NCBI RefSeq assembly: GCF_020740795.1
Contig: NC_067284.1
Location: 102,229,440 to 102,293,439 of the forward strand
Length of the DNA stretch: 64,000 nt
Direction of reading: 5' to 3'
DNA from: Apus apus
Lineage: Eukaryota > Chordata > Aves > Apodiformes > Apodidae
The notes under the pieces: generated by a model
What the model was told of the DNA's origin: nothing
Database searches by the model: none
Seen by the model: only the letters and a program-made list of their open reading frames with translations
Translations under genes and position numbers: made by a program
Shown: positions 1-13,100 of the stretch, piece by piece
Position numbering within the stretch: position 1 is the stretch's first letter
How the letters are laid out: the number at the start of each line of letters is the position of its first letter

Positions 1-81
1 GTTGCTGTATTCAGAGAAATACTGCATGCCAATCCGTACATCTATTACTGGCTTCCCACAGTGCTTACAGTTCAGTCGAGC
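1..81 (-). CDS. HECA: HECA, coding exon 4 (partial, continues off the left edge)
   Basis: On the minus strand a CTTTTACAG acceptor ends at 82 and the exon opens at 81. It reads in phase 0 from exon 3 for 27 codons (residues 475-501 of the joined protein), starting ARLNCKHCGKPVID and ending at the window edge inside SEYSN. The CxxC pair C479/C482 continues the series of cysteine pairs in the C-terminal half of headcase proteins and probably binds zinc (inference). Human HECA is about 540 residues, so roughly 40 residues are unaccounted for; from memory of the human protein most of the shortfall is in the longer human Ala/Gly N-terminus plus a C-terminal tail of about 27 residues. The stop codon, 3'UTR and poly(A) site are not in the window. 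Confidence 0.93.
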
Positions 82-90
82 CTGTAAAAG

Positions 91-113
91 ACAAACAAAC
101 AAACAAAAAAACA
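91..113. repeat. (AAAC)n microsatellite at the HECA exon 4 acceptor
   Basis: A short run of CAAA/AAAC units on the plus strand lies 10 bases from the splice junction. Read on the transcribed strand it is GTTT-type and supplies most of the polypyrimidine tract. Confidence 0.85.
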
Positions 114-1329
114 CTTTTTGAAATAACCAAAATCTGCTCCACTTCTGGCCTCTGAAAAAGCGGTATCACACACAACCCCCTGCCCTGCCCACCCCAGGAG
201 AGGGGGGAAGTCAGGAATGTGGCAGTACAGGGACCTGCTGGTAAGGATATCCCTCACTCAGAGCGGTAACTCCCAGGCATACACAATGTTTCTCACATTT
301 AATACCACCACCAAATCCTGGAGAGTAAGCTGCCTCCCACTCTGACTGACATGAGGCAGAGAATTTCAAAGTTTATATACACACACACGATTGTTTTGGG
401 GATTCCTCAATCTTCAGTACTGTCTCAATAAATCATTAATGAAGCCTCAAAGCAAAGAGAGAAATTTTACATTTGTACCACGGAATTCAAGCATTTAGGT
501 TGACATTTGAACATGACGTGTCTATGAAATGTATCAGCATTTTAATCTTTTGGCTTAACAACTGTATAACTTGATCAATTTTATTAGCATGGCATGGTAT
601 CATCTCACTTTAGGTATCTATTTCAACATTTGTAATACATAACAGATAATACAAACTAAGTATCACTTCAAGCTCATGAACTATTCTACAAAATCCAAAT
701 GAGAAAGGACCAACATTAATGGGGTGGGGACATGAGAAATAACTAAAGGTCAAAGGTGAGGACAGCTATTAACGCTCAGCAGTAACAAAATAAACTACAT
801 CTTCAGAAGAAACCTGTCTGAGAAACCCAGCCCATTTGATGTACAGAAAGCATCAGGCAGTGTGAGAGCTCAGCAGACCGTTTGAAACACTCAAGAGAAA
901 CAGAAGAGATCTGAGACCATAAAGGAGCTGAAGAGTAAAGGTGGCAAATCAGCAGTGAGGGCCTAAGCTTTATCATACCTAGCTGAACCTCACAGCCCAA
1001 TACACCAACAAAAGCTTCAGCTCTTCATTGAAAATAATAAAAAATTATTTTCTATGGCAATCTTGATTTAAGAAATTTTACTGGGATGAGGAGAGGAAGA
1101 AGTTATTAAAGTACTATTGCTGTTGAAACAAGGCTCAAAAAGAAAGAAACCATCACGTCCACAAGCCATCTGCTCTGCTTGAAAAAGCAGAAATTCTAAG
1201 AAATGCAATCAAGTAGAGCATGGATTTCTATGGTTTTCTTAACCAAAGTGTTGTTTTCCCTCTTGCTGCTGTCCAGCACATCTGCTAGCTGCTAGTAACC
1301 TGGCAGTGGCTGCAGTTCATTATCCTACA

Positions 1330-1620
1330 TGCACATTTGTGATGTGTAATTGCGTATTTTGAAATAAGGTAGGGAATTATTCAAAATAGAAATTAGCAAT
1401 GCAATTTGGAGTTAAATTATATATCATATTTAAATGTCATTCTTCTGTAAGCACAGAATCATCTGAAACAATCACAGTGAAACAATAATGTGTATTATCT
1501 GGCAATCACAGTCGTTGCAGCTAATGATTTTATAGTCAGTTCTGTTACTTTCCACGTACTGTCACACTGTCCATTAATCATATAATTAAGGCTCTTGTAT
1601 AATGAGACCTTAATTCTTGT
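1330..1620. promoter_or_regulatory. candidate conserved non-coding element in HECA intron 3
   Basis: An AT-rich, non-repetitive stretch has several homeodomain-like cores (TAATTG, CTAATGA, TTAATCAT, ATAATTAAGG, CTTAATTC) within about 300 bases. It has no open frame and no recognisable transposon text. This is only a compositional and motif impression; conservation cannot be tested from one sequence. Confidence 0.3.
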
Positions 1621-2775
1621 CTTGTACATTTAACAGAAGAAATGCAGATTTAAAATTGCTGACTTTTGTAGAGCTAGCAAGTCAGCATCAGTGTTTTATT
1701 TTTAGAAGTCCCTATTTCAAAAAAAAGTTCCAGTCTCAAGAAGCACTAAAATTGGGTAATACCTCTGTCTTTAGTTACAATTATTATCAATGTCATTTTA
1801 TCCAGTAGCAGCAACAGCACTTGTCCTTTGAGCAAGACATTTTGATCAATATGTTAAATTTAAAATTAAACGGCATTTTGCATATTGACAAAACTATATT
1901 TTAGATTGCACTTAAGCACACACAGTCCCATGAAGTTATTATACTTTGAATGAATGCATCTCTGCGAGGCTCTTGTTCTCCCCGAGGAACAACACCTGTG
2001 TGTTCAAACACAAACAGCCGCCTCTCAAGCACCCTGAGCGAGCCATTCCCAAAGAGCTTTTCCCATGCGCTACTTGCACAACAGAAGTGCTCTCTGCCCA
2101 CCATGACATGGACAATTCTCTCGGACACTGACCACCCTGCTGCCTCAGGGACGTGTCCACTCTGGAGTAACTCCAGGCCTTGGATCCTTCTCACTGAAGG
2201 TATAGATTAGGCAAGAATTAATGAAAACTAAGCTAAAAATTCAGGCTGTGGCGGAACAGCACCAGCAGAGTTAGTTGCAGCAAAGATGAAGGAGAGCTGG
2301 GTAATCTCCAAGCACAAAGACTCTTTAGACCTTTCCATTCCCTTGTTTTTTTTGCTACCATTTTCCTATGATAAAACACAATTCAAGCAAGTAAAAGATA
2401 CTTGAGTACATGAAATATCTGATAAAAACATAAAATTGTTACTAATGTATGACTGTAATTATATCTGATGCCAAACGTACTTGCTAGTGATCATCCTAAG
2501 CATCAGATTTAATTGTGAATGCATTTAAAGGGGCTTTATTTAAAAATGTTAACCAACGATCACTGCACTGGCTTTTGTCTGGTGACAGGCCTTTGTGCCC
2601 TGTAAGCTAAGACAAAGGGACAGGGACTCCATCAGCTTTCTTGTATAGCACTCACAGGTACAGGCTGGAAATAAGGATGGAAGACAGGAAGGGAGAAGAG
2701 AAACACAAACCTTGGCTTTACTTATAATCAGTTGGAAATTCACCTTATAAGTCTTACTTACTCATGGTTACTAAC

Positions 2776-2930
2776 CTGACAACAGGGAGATGCTGCCAGA
2801 ATATCGTAGGTATACATAGTTCCCAGCTGATGCCAGCTTCCATCCCAGCGGGACTTGCACTTAATGCAGATAATTTTGTGAACCCCTTCTAAGCAGTCTA
2901 CACAAACAGCATAGAGGTGCATAAGCCTTC
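2776..2930 (-). CDS. HECA: HECA, coding exon 3
   Basis: The 155-base minus-strand exon starts after CCACAG (acceptor ending 2931) and ends CAG at 2776 before GTTAGT. The first two bases complete the split Gly codon from exon 2 (residue 423). The next 51 codons give residues 424-474, beginning RLMHLYAVCVDC and ending SPCCQ. Visible CxxC pairs are C432/C435 and C444/C447, with C472-C473 at the end. Together with C383/C386 in exon 2 and C479/C482 in exon 4 they form a cysteine-rich C-terminal module, probably zinc-binding (inference). The sequence is close to what I recall for human HECA in this stretch, which is strong evidence of orthology and of strict constraint. Confidence 0.95.
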
Positions 2931-5252
2931 CTGTGGACAGGAAACACATTTCTTAAGGACACTAGAACAGAGGATTAAAACAAACATTCCCAGCAACGTG
3001 TTATCTGCCCTTTAGTGATAAAAATCACAGCTTATTAATTTTTAAAGCTTTAAAGGGTGAATAATAAAGTAAAAAACCATTTCTCTGAGGGAAATACAAA
3101 GGATTTGACTGGAAGCAAAACTCAAGAATCAGTAATCACCCCACCCACCCTCTGTTCCACCACTTGTTGGTAGACCTTAGCAAAATAAAAGGAGTTGCTG
3201 AAGCTCTATGAACAGATGTCAGCTTAAGCTATATAATCTGCCAAAGTGTTTCCAAAACCAGGATTGTGCCCTAGCTTCATCCCCACCTGACAGAAGAAGT
3301 GGAGAACTGTTGAAGCTTATTAGCAAGCTGGGTACAGATTCATTTCACAACTTGCCAAAATCTGCCAGCAAGAAGGAAACTAAGGGCCTAATATTCGTCA
3401 CAGTAAAAAGCAACAGCCAGAAGAGCAATTTTCTTTCATGTCCTCTTCTCCTGACCATTAATTTACAACAAGTATATTTGAAAGCATTATACATTACACA
3501 TACACAGACTTTAACACACCATTCAGAACTATAAAGTTCTATCATGACCTTAGGCTCTGTACCCACAATGATTTTAAAAACTGAATTATATCAACTTCCA
3601 TAAAAATAAAACAGCTCAGACTTGACAATGAAATATTGTCTTCGTGTAAATGTGACTAAACTCACCAATGCAAAATCCAAGATGCAAATTTCACAGAAAA
3701 CAAAAAGCCCTACAGAAATTATGAAGATCTGGCATCTAGATTAAGCCTGATCTGTAATGATTGAATCTATTTGTAGTTTAATAGTTGGCTGATAATAAAC
3801 TGTTTTGTTCAGGACAAGGAGGTAAAAATTTTAACAACTCATTATTAATGGTATCTTGTCTGAGTAAGTTTTTCAAACGTCTTTCATCCAATGGTTAAGG
3901 GGCAATTAATTAAAAAGAACATTCACGGAGTTTCATTCTTAGTGGCAAATGTTAACAAGTGACGAGTTTCACTATTACTAAGCCAGCTATTAGTACTGAT
4001 AAAATGACAAGCACATTGTGCATTCCTCCTTACCAAAACAAACAAGCTCTGTTATCTCATATATGTATATTCTGTTTACGTTGGAAATGTTTTAACTTGT
4101 GTATTTGCCTATCACTTCTTCTCTTTAAAGTACATTAGGCAAGACAGAAACAGTAATGTTATGAATACAGTTTAGTGACAGTGCACAGTAATTTAAAAAA
4201 AATATATTAAAATACGAAGTTGTTGATCAAAGGAATGTTATGTAACACAGATTATGACCATGCATGGGATACAACAAATTTTATTGAAAGGAGAGAAACT
4301 AAAATGTTAAAATACCTCTCATTAATGCCTTCCCAACACACTTTTCAACGTATAATTCTATGGTTTTGATCACCAAACTACAAATACTTTCTCTGACTTA
4401 TTTTAGCCATGCTGGCTGCCAGTGGGCTGCAGGATGGGCATGTTTTGCCATGTGCCACCCTGATTATTTACTCTGGGACACAGCTTTCAGGAAGAGCTGA
4501 AGCTCAACCTAGCCCACATCAGTTTGTTTCTCTAGGAGGAGAAAAGTATGACATGTCTCAGCTCTCTACTCAGCCTGGAGCTGAGATATGATCACGATGC
4601 AGTCCAAACAGGTGGGAGTTGGGAAGTAAGTCTAAATCCCCCACTACACCATTGCTGTTTCAACACACCACATTAAAAGCTTACTTTCCCTATGTCCAGC
4701 CTCTCCAAGCCACTGTTAACACAGGCCAGACTACAGTCCTTTTCATATAAAAAAAAAAAAAAAGAATTTGTCATAAAGTAAAACTGTTCTCTAGTCTGAA
4801 AGCAGATGGAGAGGCATCTCATCTCACTGATGGTACAAACAGAACCTTCACCCATGCTGCAGCACAGCACACTTAAATTTAAAAGGTCATTTACAAGTTT
4901 TATGTATGTCTTGGAGTAAAGCTCACAACAGATAATCAGCGCACACATGCTACAGAACAGAGTGACTGGAAAACCTTCCCATGATCTACCTAGAAACCAA
5001 ATGAGAAATCTCTTAGCTGTAAACCCAAACACAAGGCATAGATCTTTCTACATGGCATTTGCTTTTTGTAATTCCTTCTAAGTGTTTCAATCTCATCCAG
5101 GTGATTAATTTGGATGCAACTTCAAGCTTTACAAAACTGCTTAAAAATGAAGAATTGGGATGAAAATCTGTAAGGGGGAGAAGGTGGGATTGGGTACAGA
5201 AGGCAGTTCCATCACTTAATGAAGCCTAGCATGACCAACAGACAACCTGTAC
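2931..5252 (-). other. HECA: HECA intron 2
   Basis: The intron has donor GTACAG (from 5252) and acceptor CCACAG (ending 2931), about 2.3 kb, phase 1. It contains a 15-base poly-A tract at 4749-4763 and AT-rich sequence. The 119-codon minus-strand frame at 4673-5032 runs through this A-tract, has no family resemblance I can see, and is not called as a gene. Confidence 0.85.
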
Positions 5253-6293
5253 CTTGAAGGTGACAGGGAACATCATATTCAATCTCATCGTGTCTCGATG
5301 GGCTAAGGAACAGGGTCCCGTCCACCAGCGGAAACTGTTCAAACACTGGCAGTGCCCTGTGGCATAATGCACAGTTTACAACGTTCCTGTGGCTGGCACT
5401 AAGAGCAGCAAGGATAAACTTCCGAAGGTCCTCCCCTTGGCCCACCTGGGCATCATCTTCCATCCGCACATGGAAAGTATTCAATTTATGCCTGGGGATG
5501 TGAGTAAGCAGCTCAGATAGATCAAGCCTTCTCAAAAACTGCACAGGAGCATCAAAGTGTCCTGATCTATGTGCTTGCAAGCCAGCTGCCCCGTAATCAA
5601 AATGTGCATTCCTGAACATGCCCCCACTGGCCATGTTCTTCTTATGGGGCTCCAGGTGAATGGCATTCTTCAAAAACTCTCCTAAGTATCGCGAGGAACG
5701 AGGGCCGCTGAAGTGTGTGGGGGCAAGAATAGAGTAGCCAGTGGGTGGGGACTGGCCGGGAGAGACACAAGGCGAACGAACACCGTAGCTGCCGCCCATG
5801 ACACCCTTCTCCTGGGAGTTCTGCCTGTCCATTGAGTGCCGTCGCTGGATGTCGTGACTCAAGCCCTTCTGTGGCTTGTTGGCTGACCTGCCCTTTTTGG
5901 CTTCCTCTGCTGACTCTGCCATTGATCTTCCTGTGCTCTTCTCCAGCACCGATTTTTTCTTCTTATCATCCTGCATTCGCTTCACTTGGTACCAGTCTGT
6001 GTCCTTTTTCAAATGACCCTGCCCACATCGACAGGAACAGAAGCGGAAAGCCAGATCATATCCCTTCTTTGTCCACATGTTTTGGCGACACTGCTTTTCG
6101 TTCCAGCTCCTGGCTCTGCCAATGCAGTTGAACTGGACAAGAATGCTGCTTTCCCACTCGTAGAAGCACTGAAGGTGCATCCAGGTGCTGTATGGACAAT
6201 GCTCATTATTGCATATAACCTTCTGGTAGTCATCCTTCTCAAGGTCCACCGGTCTTCCAAAGCTACAGATCAGTGGAGTAGCACAAGGGGCTT
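5253..6293 (-). CDS. HECA: HECA, coding exon 2 (main exon)
   Basis: The 1041-base minus-strand exon starts after TCCACAG (acceptor ending 6294) and ends CTTCAAG before GTACAG. Two bases complete Glu76, 346 codons give residues 77-422, and one base begins Gly423. The N-terminal part (77-170) is the cysteine/histidine-rich headcase domain: C103, C108, H115, C118, C132, C144, then C161-S-C163-R-C165, a RING/PHD-like spacing that probably binds zinc (inference). A basic, serine-rich linker follows (about 180-275) with RRHS at 226-229 and S-P sites at 249, 253 and 257. Then comes a conserved block (about 269-422) through the stretch DLSELLTHIPRHKLNTFHV. Headcase proteins restrain growth and proliferation (Drosophila hdc in imaginal progenitors and trachea; HECA implicated in cell-cycle control in human cells); the biochemical mechanism is unresolved. 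The open frame is intact. Confidence 0.97.
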
Positions 6294-7100
6294 CTGTGGA
6301 ACATAAAACAGATAAAATAATAACTTAATGGCCCATTTATTGCACTATTTATTTCAATACCATGCCAAATACACACACGAGCTCTTACTCATGAACCATA
6401 TTATAGAAGGGCCCACAAGAACTAGTTCTGGGTCAGGGTAAGAAGTAATCTTTGCCAAAAAAAAGTTAAGTAAGTGAAAGGAGATAGGAAAAGGATGGAA
6501 TAAAGAAACAAAATGACATTACAGCTTAATATTCCAAGCCAAAGTACCTCAGAAGAACTAGCACTCTTCAAGGGTTTGTGGATACTGTTGCAAATGCTTT
6601 AAAAAGTAAAGAGAAAGCTTTGTGATGCTTCTGGAGGGTTTTTTTAAAGCCCGAGAGGCAACACAGGGAGAATACACAGAGATGCTTGTTTAGAAAAAAA
6701 AAGTAGGCAACACAGCCTGGCTCTGTGATCACAGGGAGAGGCAGGAATTAATCTTTTCTTTAGGACTGAGCAAGACACAACAGCTAAGAAAAGAAAAAGG
6801 AAGCAGAGGACTTTGAAAAGCAAGACAAACAGCTTATGTTCATAGTGCAGAAAGGAGGGCCTTCATCCCTGACTTACTGGACAGCTAAATTTCACAAACC
6901 AGATAGCTCTGAAATGCAGACAGGTTAAAAAACCCCAAATGCCACATGGTCCTTTATCAGCATTGTAGCAGCCTTTGCTACATCCTTGAGCAAAGAACAG
7001 TTTACTTCAATTCTCTTCCTGCAACAATATCAGCTTCTACATAAAAATGCTCTACAAAAAATGTTCTGCCTGTATGACCAATGACATTATCCTCTCCTTC

Positions 7101-7122
7101 CCATGGTACCAAAGTACCATGG
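7101..7122. repeat. short perfect hairpin (9-bp arms, 4-nt loop)
   Basis: CCATGGTAC at 7101-7109 and GTACCATGG at 7114-7122 are exact reverse complements separated by CAAA. It lies within HECA intron 1. No function is known. Confidence 0.9.
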
Positions 7123-10100
7123 ACCACATACAGCTCCCATTTCTGATGCTGTTGCAGCTGGGAGGCACAGAAAGGACAGGAAATTTTTAGTTGGAGTTTC
7201 TATTGGAACTTGAGTTTCTAATTAGGAAGTTTTTTAGATGCTTATTCAAGTATTACAAATATTTCATGTTCTGTATTTCTTGCTTCCTGCTTCCTCCACT
7301 TGACCAAAAAATACTGCTCTGACAGGGCTGGCAGCCTGCCTTTTAATCTCTACATTGCTGCATTCAAATGCTAGCAAGCTTCTCAGGGTCTTGCACGTTC
7401 AAGTGCTGCCTCACCCCATGTGAAAGAGAGCAAGCATCTCCCTGCAGTTCCCCACTGTCAGCCAGAGCTCCAGGACCTGCAGGAGAGGTACACCAAGCCT
7501 TTTGGAGAGAGGCTGCTGTGATCCACTTTTTTTTCCTTAGAGAGCTTCAAATTTCTACCTCATAAAAATGCCATTTTGTTGCACTGCTTTAATGCTGTTC
7601 TTGTCACTGCTAGCACAAATAATACAACAAAATTTGCAGTGGTTTTATGCTGCTACATTCACATTTAGTCACTCTCAGTAACAGATTCACTACCCATCAT
7701 CGCCTGTCCCACAGCAGCAATACACGAACTAGATGCTTTACAACAACAGATCTTTGCCATGCTAGTAATTTTGCCCCTTCCCAACAGGTTTTTGTGAAAA
7801 GACTATACACAAATAAAATCTTCAAGGTTACCTTCAGTACATTCAAGATTACAGTAGCTCTTAAGACTTACTTACTCAGAAGAGACAGGCACAAAAAAAA
7901 ACACAAAAGAAAACTTTTCTGAGTCATTCCCTGGAAGATGCCACATCCTTCACCTCATGCCTCTGCCTCCATTTCAAATGCCAAAAGCACCACAGTCACA
8001 AGAAGAATTTTCTGCAATACCTTTCCTCTTAAATACCTTCCTCTTAAAGCAAAAAAAAAAGCCTATTTCATTTCAAAATATGGGCTTGTTCACTCATTAG
8101 AAACAAATTACCAAACTGGAGAGAACACAGAGAGGCTTTCCCTACGAACTCTTGGGAATTGCCTTCGATACATGTGACATCCATATTTGTAACTACTTGT
8201 CTCAGGTCTCTCAAAAGTCCACTAAGAACGTGCAGGTTTTGAAATGTCTCTTAGAAGCACTAATTTTATTGGCTACCAACGATTAATTTTTCTACACATT
8301 TTTTACTGTGTATTATTGAAAATAAAGTTGCTGGGTTGGCAAAGAGCAAAACTGAATCACAACTCACCTGCCCTGAAACAAAATCTGTCAGTTAACCAGT
8401 TCAGAGAGTTCTCCCACTCTCTCTCTCAGACTTTGATTCAAGTCATGCTATGCCACACCAAGCACCTCTGCAAAGTTTTTCTTCATTGTCAGTCATTCTT
8501 TCATCATATTTAGGGTCTGAAAGTATAGTTTGCAATTACAGCACTCTTATGCAATTTATCAGGCAAGAAGCCAGTTAAACTGAAGCCATTAAAGGCAAAT
8601 CATCACAAGTCAGATGTGTAGCAAGATACCAGAGGTACCAATATGAACAGTTCTCACACATTTTCTGTATTCATCTATTTTGGTATGTACTCCTTTCCAC
8701 CACTGCCAGGAGGCAGGAAGAAAGAACATGCCAAAAACCCACTTATGCTCCCTCCTGTGTTTCAGAGTGTAAATGTTCTAACAGTCACAGGTATAATTAT
8801 AGCTGATAGCTGAGGAAGTTACTATATAGATAAGTCTAGAGATCTCCACTTTAGAATAAAGACTTTACACTTGTTCATCCATACTGGCATAGTTAACTGA
8901 CTAAATAAGAAAAGTGTTTCCTTGATTAGTCTTTGCCCATAATTTCGGCAAATTGGATGCAAAAATATATGATCTCTCCCCTGAAAAATTTACAGTCTCT
9001 TCATTATGTCAACAAAAAATTAAATTAATAAAGTGGTTGAAATGCAGAAAAAAGCCCCCACAGCTCGTGTGTATTCCATGGAACATGTCCATAATTATTT
9101 GATTATGATCATGTACTGGTTGTTCAGAGGCTATTGTAAAGATGACCTTGAAAAGATTTTTCCCCCTTTTCCCTGGCTGGTCAGTGGAAGGATTGTGGAA
9201 TGGGACCTTCTCCTTGAGAATTTACAGATGCCAGATTACCTGAGGAACTTCCCACACAGCATGAGCAAGAACAAGTTTCAAGTTTTGGTCAGCAATGTCT
9301 TTTTCAACATTAAAGTGAACTAGATGACTACAAAGTTTTCAGACATTTCCTCATCTGATCTTCTGTCTACTCAGTGTAAATTGGCTGCTCATACAATCAC
9401 CATAACAAAAGCAGGTCTACAAGCAGTTGGAAGAAAGCAATGGAGTGAACAAGAGCCGTCCCCCACACAAAAGGCCCCACTGGATTATTAAGTGGTGGCA
9501 TTGAAATCACTTTGGAAAACACACATTGCTAAGAGGAGAAGCTGGTATCTGCTCACCTCTTCTGGGAAACCACCTGACGTTTCACTACTGTCACTGCGGA
9601 AGCACAGGAAACAGTAGAAAAGCAACAGGCCTCTCTGCCATGTTGACATGCTCCAGAGCAAGGTTAATACCAGGCTAGTCAAAGCACCTGCTTTCATCGA
9701 TACAGGTTTGTAATTACAAAGCCTGCTGATTTAAACAAGGCCTAGATAAAATTGCTGCAGTACTACTATAACAGAAATTGAAGACCTCAGCACGGCTGGG
9801 GGTTGTAATAAGTTGTCCCAGTAGAAAGTTCTACCACTTCTGTAGTATCCCTGTATTTAAGAAAGCAGAAAACTCCACTATTTGAAAAGCGTATAGAAAC
9901 CTCAAGTCAACATTTGGTTCTGACTAATATTTCAAAGTCCAGCAGGTCTATCTGTACAAAGAAGACTGCAGGACTAAACAACTCTTGCAAGATTTCCCTC
10001 CATTCATATCTCCTGCCAGACATAACCATGCCACTTGTTACCACATAGAGAAAAAAAAAAAAAAAAGAAACAGAAAAGGAAGCAATTTTTGGTGGAACTT

Positions 10101-13100
10101 GCCCAGTTCACAGCAACAGATAGGCCTTAGGAGCCAGAGACAGCATTCAGATCACTTAGCACAGGAGCCACATCAGCAAATGTGAAGAGCTCTTCCTATC
10201 AATTCACACTTTTGAAAGTGCTCTATATTATTTAATCAACACTATATAAATGAGACAAAGCATTTATTACAGAATTACAAAACTTTAAAAATTCTTGTTA
10301 TCAAGTCCTTCTATTTCTTATCAACTAGAAAGCCATTTTGGGATTATTCTTCAAAGTCAGAGCTAGAACCATCATCTTAATGTTTTAGGATAACAGTACA
10401 ATGATTACTGTCAAGCAAGACAATAAGGGGGTGTAAACAGAAATTCACATGGCTGAACTGTCCATCCACACCTGCAGCCCCAAGGTGCTTTGTCACTTAA
10501 ACACAATTTGCTTCCAAGTAGCAAATAGCTCAACAGATTGCTGGTTTCCAAAGTTATGAAACTGAGCTTCAGAAAAAACAAAAGATTACCAGGTATAAGA
10601 GCAGTGCCCATTCTCCCAGCAGACATTTCTGAAAAAATGCCTAAATGACCCCCAAAATACCTCTGTTTTACCTCTTACTTTCAGGATGGTTTCACAAAAC
10701 AAGAGACACTGCAGTTTCATGCAGCACAACGGCTTTGATGTTTAGACACAACTGCCCAGCTGTGACAGACAGACTGCCAAATGGCAACTACAATTTCACA
10801 CTGCTTCTCTCAAGAAGTTATGTTTCCACATAAAAAAATACTTTTTCTCATATTCCACTGTAGTGATTTCATCAGTAATTCTGAAAATAGTTTCAAGGAG
10901 CAGCACATAAAATGTCTTCTGAAACAGAAATAACGTACAATATTCCAAACAAATATATATTTGAGCACAGACAGCTTTAAACAAGGTTACCTTTTATGTT
11001 GACAGAACTACCACAAAATTGACTTTTCTTTCAAAAACGAGAACTTGACAACAGACTGCAAGGAAGCTTGTTTGGGTGTTTGGCTTTTTCTGTTTTCCTG
11101 TCCAGGTTTACAAACATCAGTAAAAGCCAGGAATAGAAACAGACTGTTGAGATAAATCTCCCTCAAAAAAAAAAAAAAAAGCTACATTAATCAGTTTCTA
11201 TGTTTTGTGTATGTGTATGTGTATGAAGACCACCCTTCCCATTTTCTGACCCAAACGAAAGCAGCAGAATGGCTGCCTGAGGAACTTCCGTCTGGTGAAG
11301 TAAATGGAGGAGAATGCTGTTTACTTGTGTTTACACACCCATAACAAAAGCAAAGATGCACCCAGCAAGCCAAATGCAATGCCTCCACGGCTCCAGTTTC
11401 GTGACTGCTCTCCTTTGTTCCTAGTCCTCAATGAAGATGCCTAAAGCAAAATGTGCTCTTCTTCCTCCCTCCATGTCCTCACTTTATCCATTGTGTTAAG
11501 CATCAGTTTTTTCAGTCAGTGGACAGAAAAAGATAATTACTTCCTGCACGCATCAGTGTAGGTTTCAGCTCACCACACAGACTCACGATCACTGGCAAAG
11601 CCCTAGAGAGGTGTTGAAGAGGCTGGGGCAGAGGAGAGAGAAGTGCACCCTCTGTTGGAAGAGGCAGCCCTACTGTCAACCTAAAGCAATGGATCTGGAA
11701 AAAGAAATTACCTAAAAAAAAAAAAAGGTAAGGTCTTAGCACCAGACCAGCTGCAAGACACTTACTATGGTTTGCTTCCAGTAGGTTGTACTCTAGCATC
11801 TCATCATCTATGCCAAGGACACTTTACTTGCCAGCACGTTACCTAGGCCAGAAAGGGTACCCGTGGGACACATGCTCTGCAAATCAAGTGCTTGAACCTC
11901 TACCACTGCTTTCCCATGAACAGTGCTCTCTTCACAACCCTACACAGCTCAGAATTGTTCACTCTGCCAGCCTGAACCAGAGCTGAGTCATTTCTGTGTA
12001 AGGCTACTCCCTACCAACCATTTGCATGAATCTTCTGAATTTCCTCTGCCATCAGCATAGCTTTATTTTAACTGAAGTAATATTATATTATCATGCTAAT
12101 ACTGTAATGCAGCTGTAGGAAACAAACGACCACCACAACAACAAAACAAACTGAAGAGAAAACTTGTATTAGTTGTCCAACGTGCTTGCTTGGGTGAACC
12201 TCGGAATACAATCTAATATGCAAAATATTACCAAGACATGACAAAATGGTATTGCTATATGCATTAACTGGTTAAACAGTACAAGTAATACAGCAATACA
12301 GACATGATCAGCCACCGTCCTAAGAGCTTGAATGCAGCAGGAAAAATGCAATGGGAAAAAACGTTTCACACATGGACCCAAAAGGCAGGCATGGATCTTC
12401 AGCGCAGCAACAATGAGTAACAGCTGACAAACAGTAACAGAAGCCTTTCCAAATAGCTGAGCTCATGGCTTCTATTGATAACATTCACTGATGATGACTG
12501 TCTCTCCAAAACTTAAGCAATCTTTGCAGACTGATCAAGATGATAGTTTCCAGTCACTCTTCAGGAGGGAAGGGAATAAACAAGACAGCCACCTAAAACG
12601 CAGGCTTTCTTCTGTGTCATGAGAGTCCTTCTTACATTCTTGGAAAGAGAAGACAATGCCAGCAGCCCATCTGCAGTGAGCAAGGGACAGAACTTAGGTT
12701 GATGTGACACCCAGCAGAGACACCCCCAGACAACCCCTCATTGCAATGGAAGTCTGGCCGACAGCTTTCCACAGGTAAACACCCACATATTGACACTTAC
12801 ATGCCAATCCAGAGCTCAATCCTACCCAAAGAACCACATAGCTGCAGAAGGAACTAAAGAGCACAAAGTCATAAGTAACCTGGTTCTGCTCTGCTCAGCA
12901 CACTTACCCCAAGTACAAGACGAGTAGTCATATGAAGTGACCACCTACCTCTAGAAAAGATTTCAGGTAATTTGGAGCTGTTAAACTCTAGTTCACCTGG
13001 GAATACAGATCATGGAACTCCTGGAGGGCTCAATAGTTGCTAGAACCATCTCCATGCACTTCAATTAAGCTGACTTAATGTTTGGCCTCCAAGGGAGTCT

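Larger units (their letters stand above)
82..2775 (-). other. HECA: HECA intron 3
   Basis: The intron runs from donor GTTAGT (reading down from 2775) to acceptor ACAG ending at 82, about 2.7 kb. I see no coding sequence; short open frames around 1.9-2.2 kb overlap on both strands and resemble nothing known to me. The acceptor's pyrimidine tract is largely made of a (GTTT)n run on the minus strand. The stretch 1330-1620 is AT-rich with several homeodomain-type motifs. Confidence 0.85.

Noticed and set aside
4673..5032. 119-codon minus-strand frame in HECA intron 2
   Set aside because: It reads through a 15-base A-tract as poly-Phe and resembles no protein; intronic noise.
9033..9323. 96-codon plus-strand frame in HECA intron 1
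   Set aside because: It looks less low-complexity than most, but I recognise no family and it has no exon signals. A translated search would decide.
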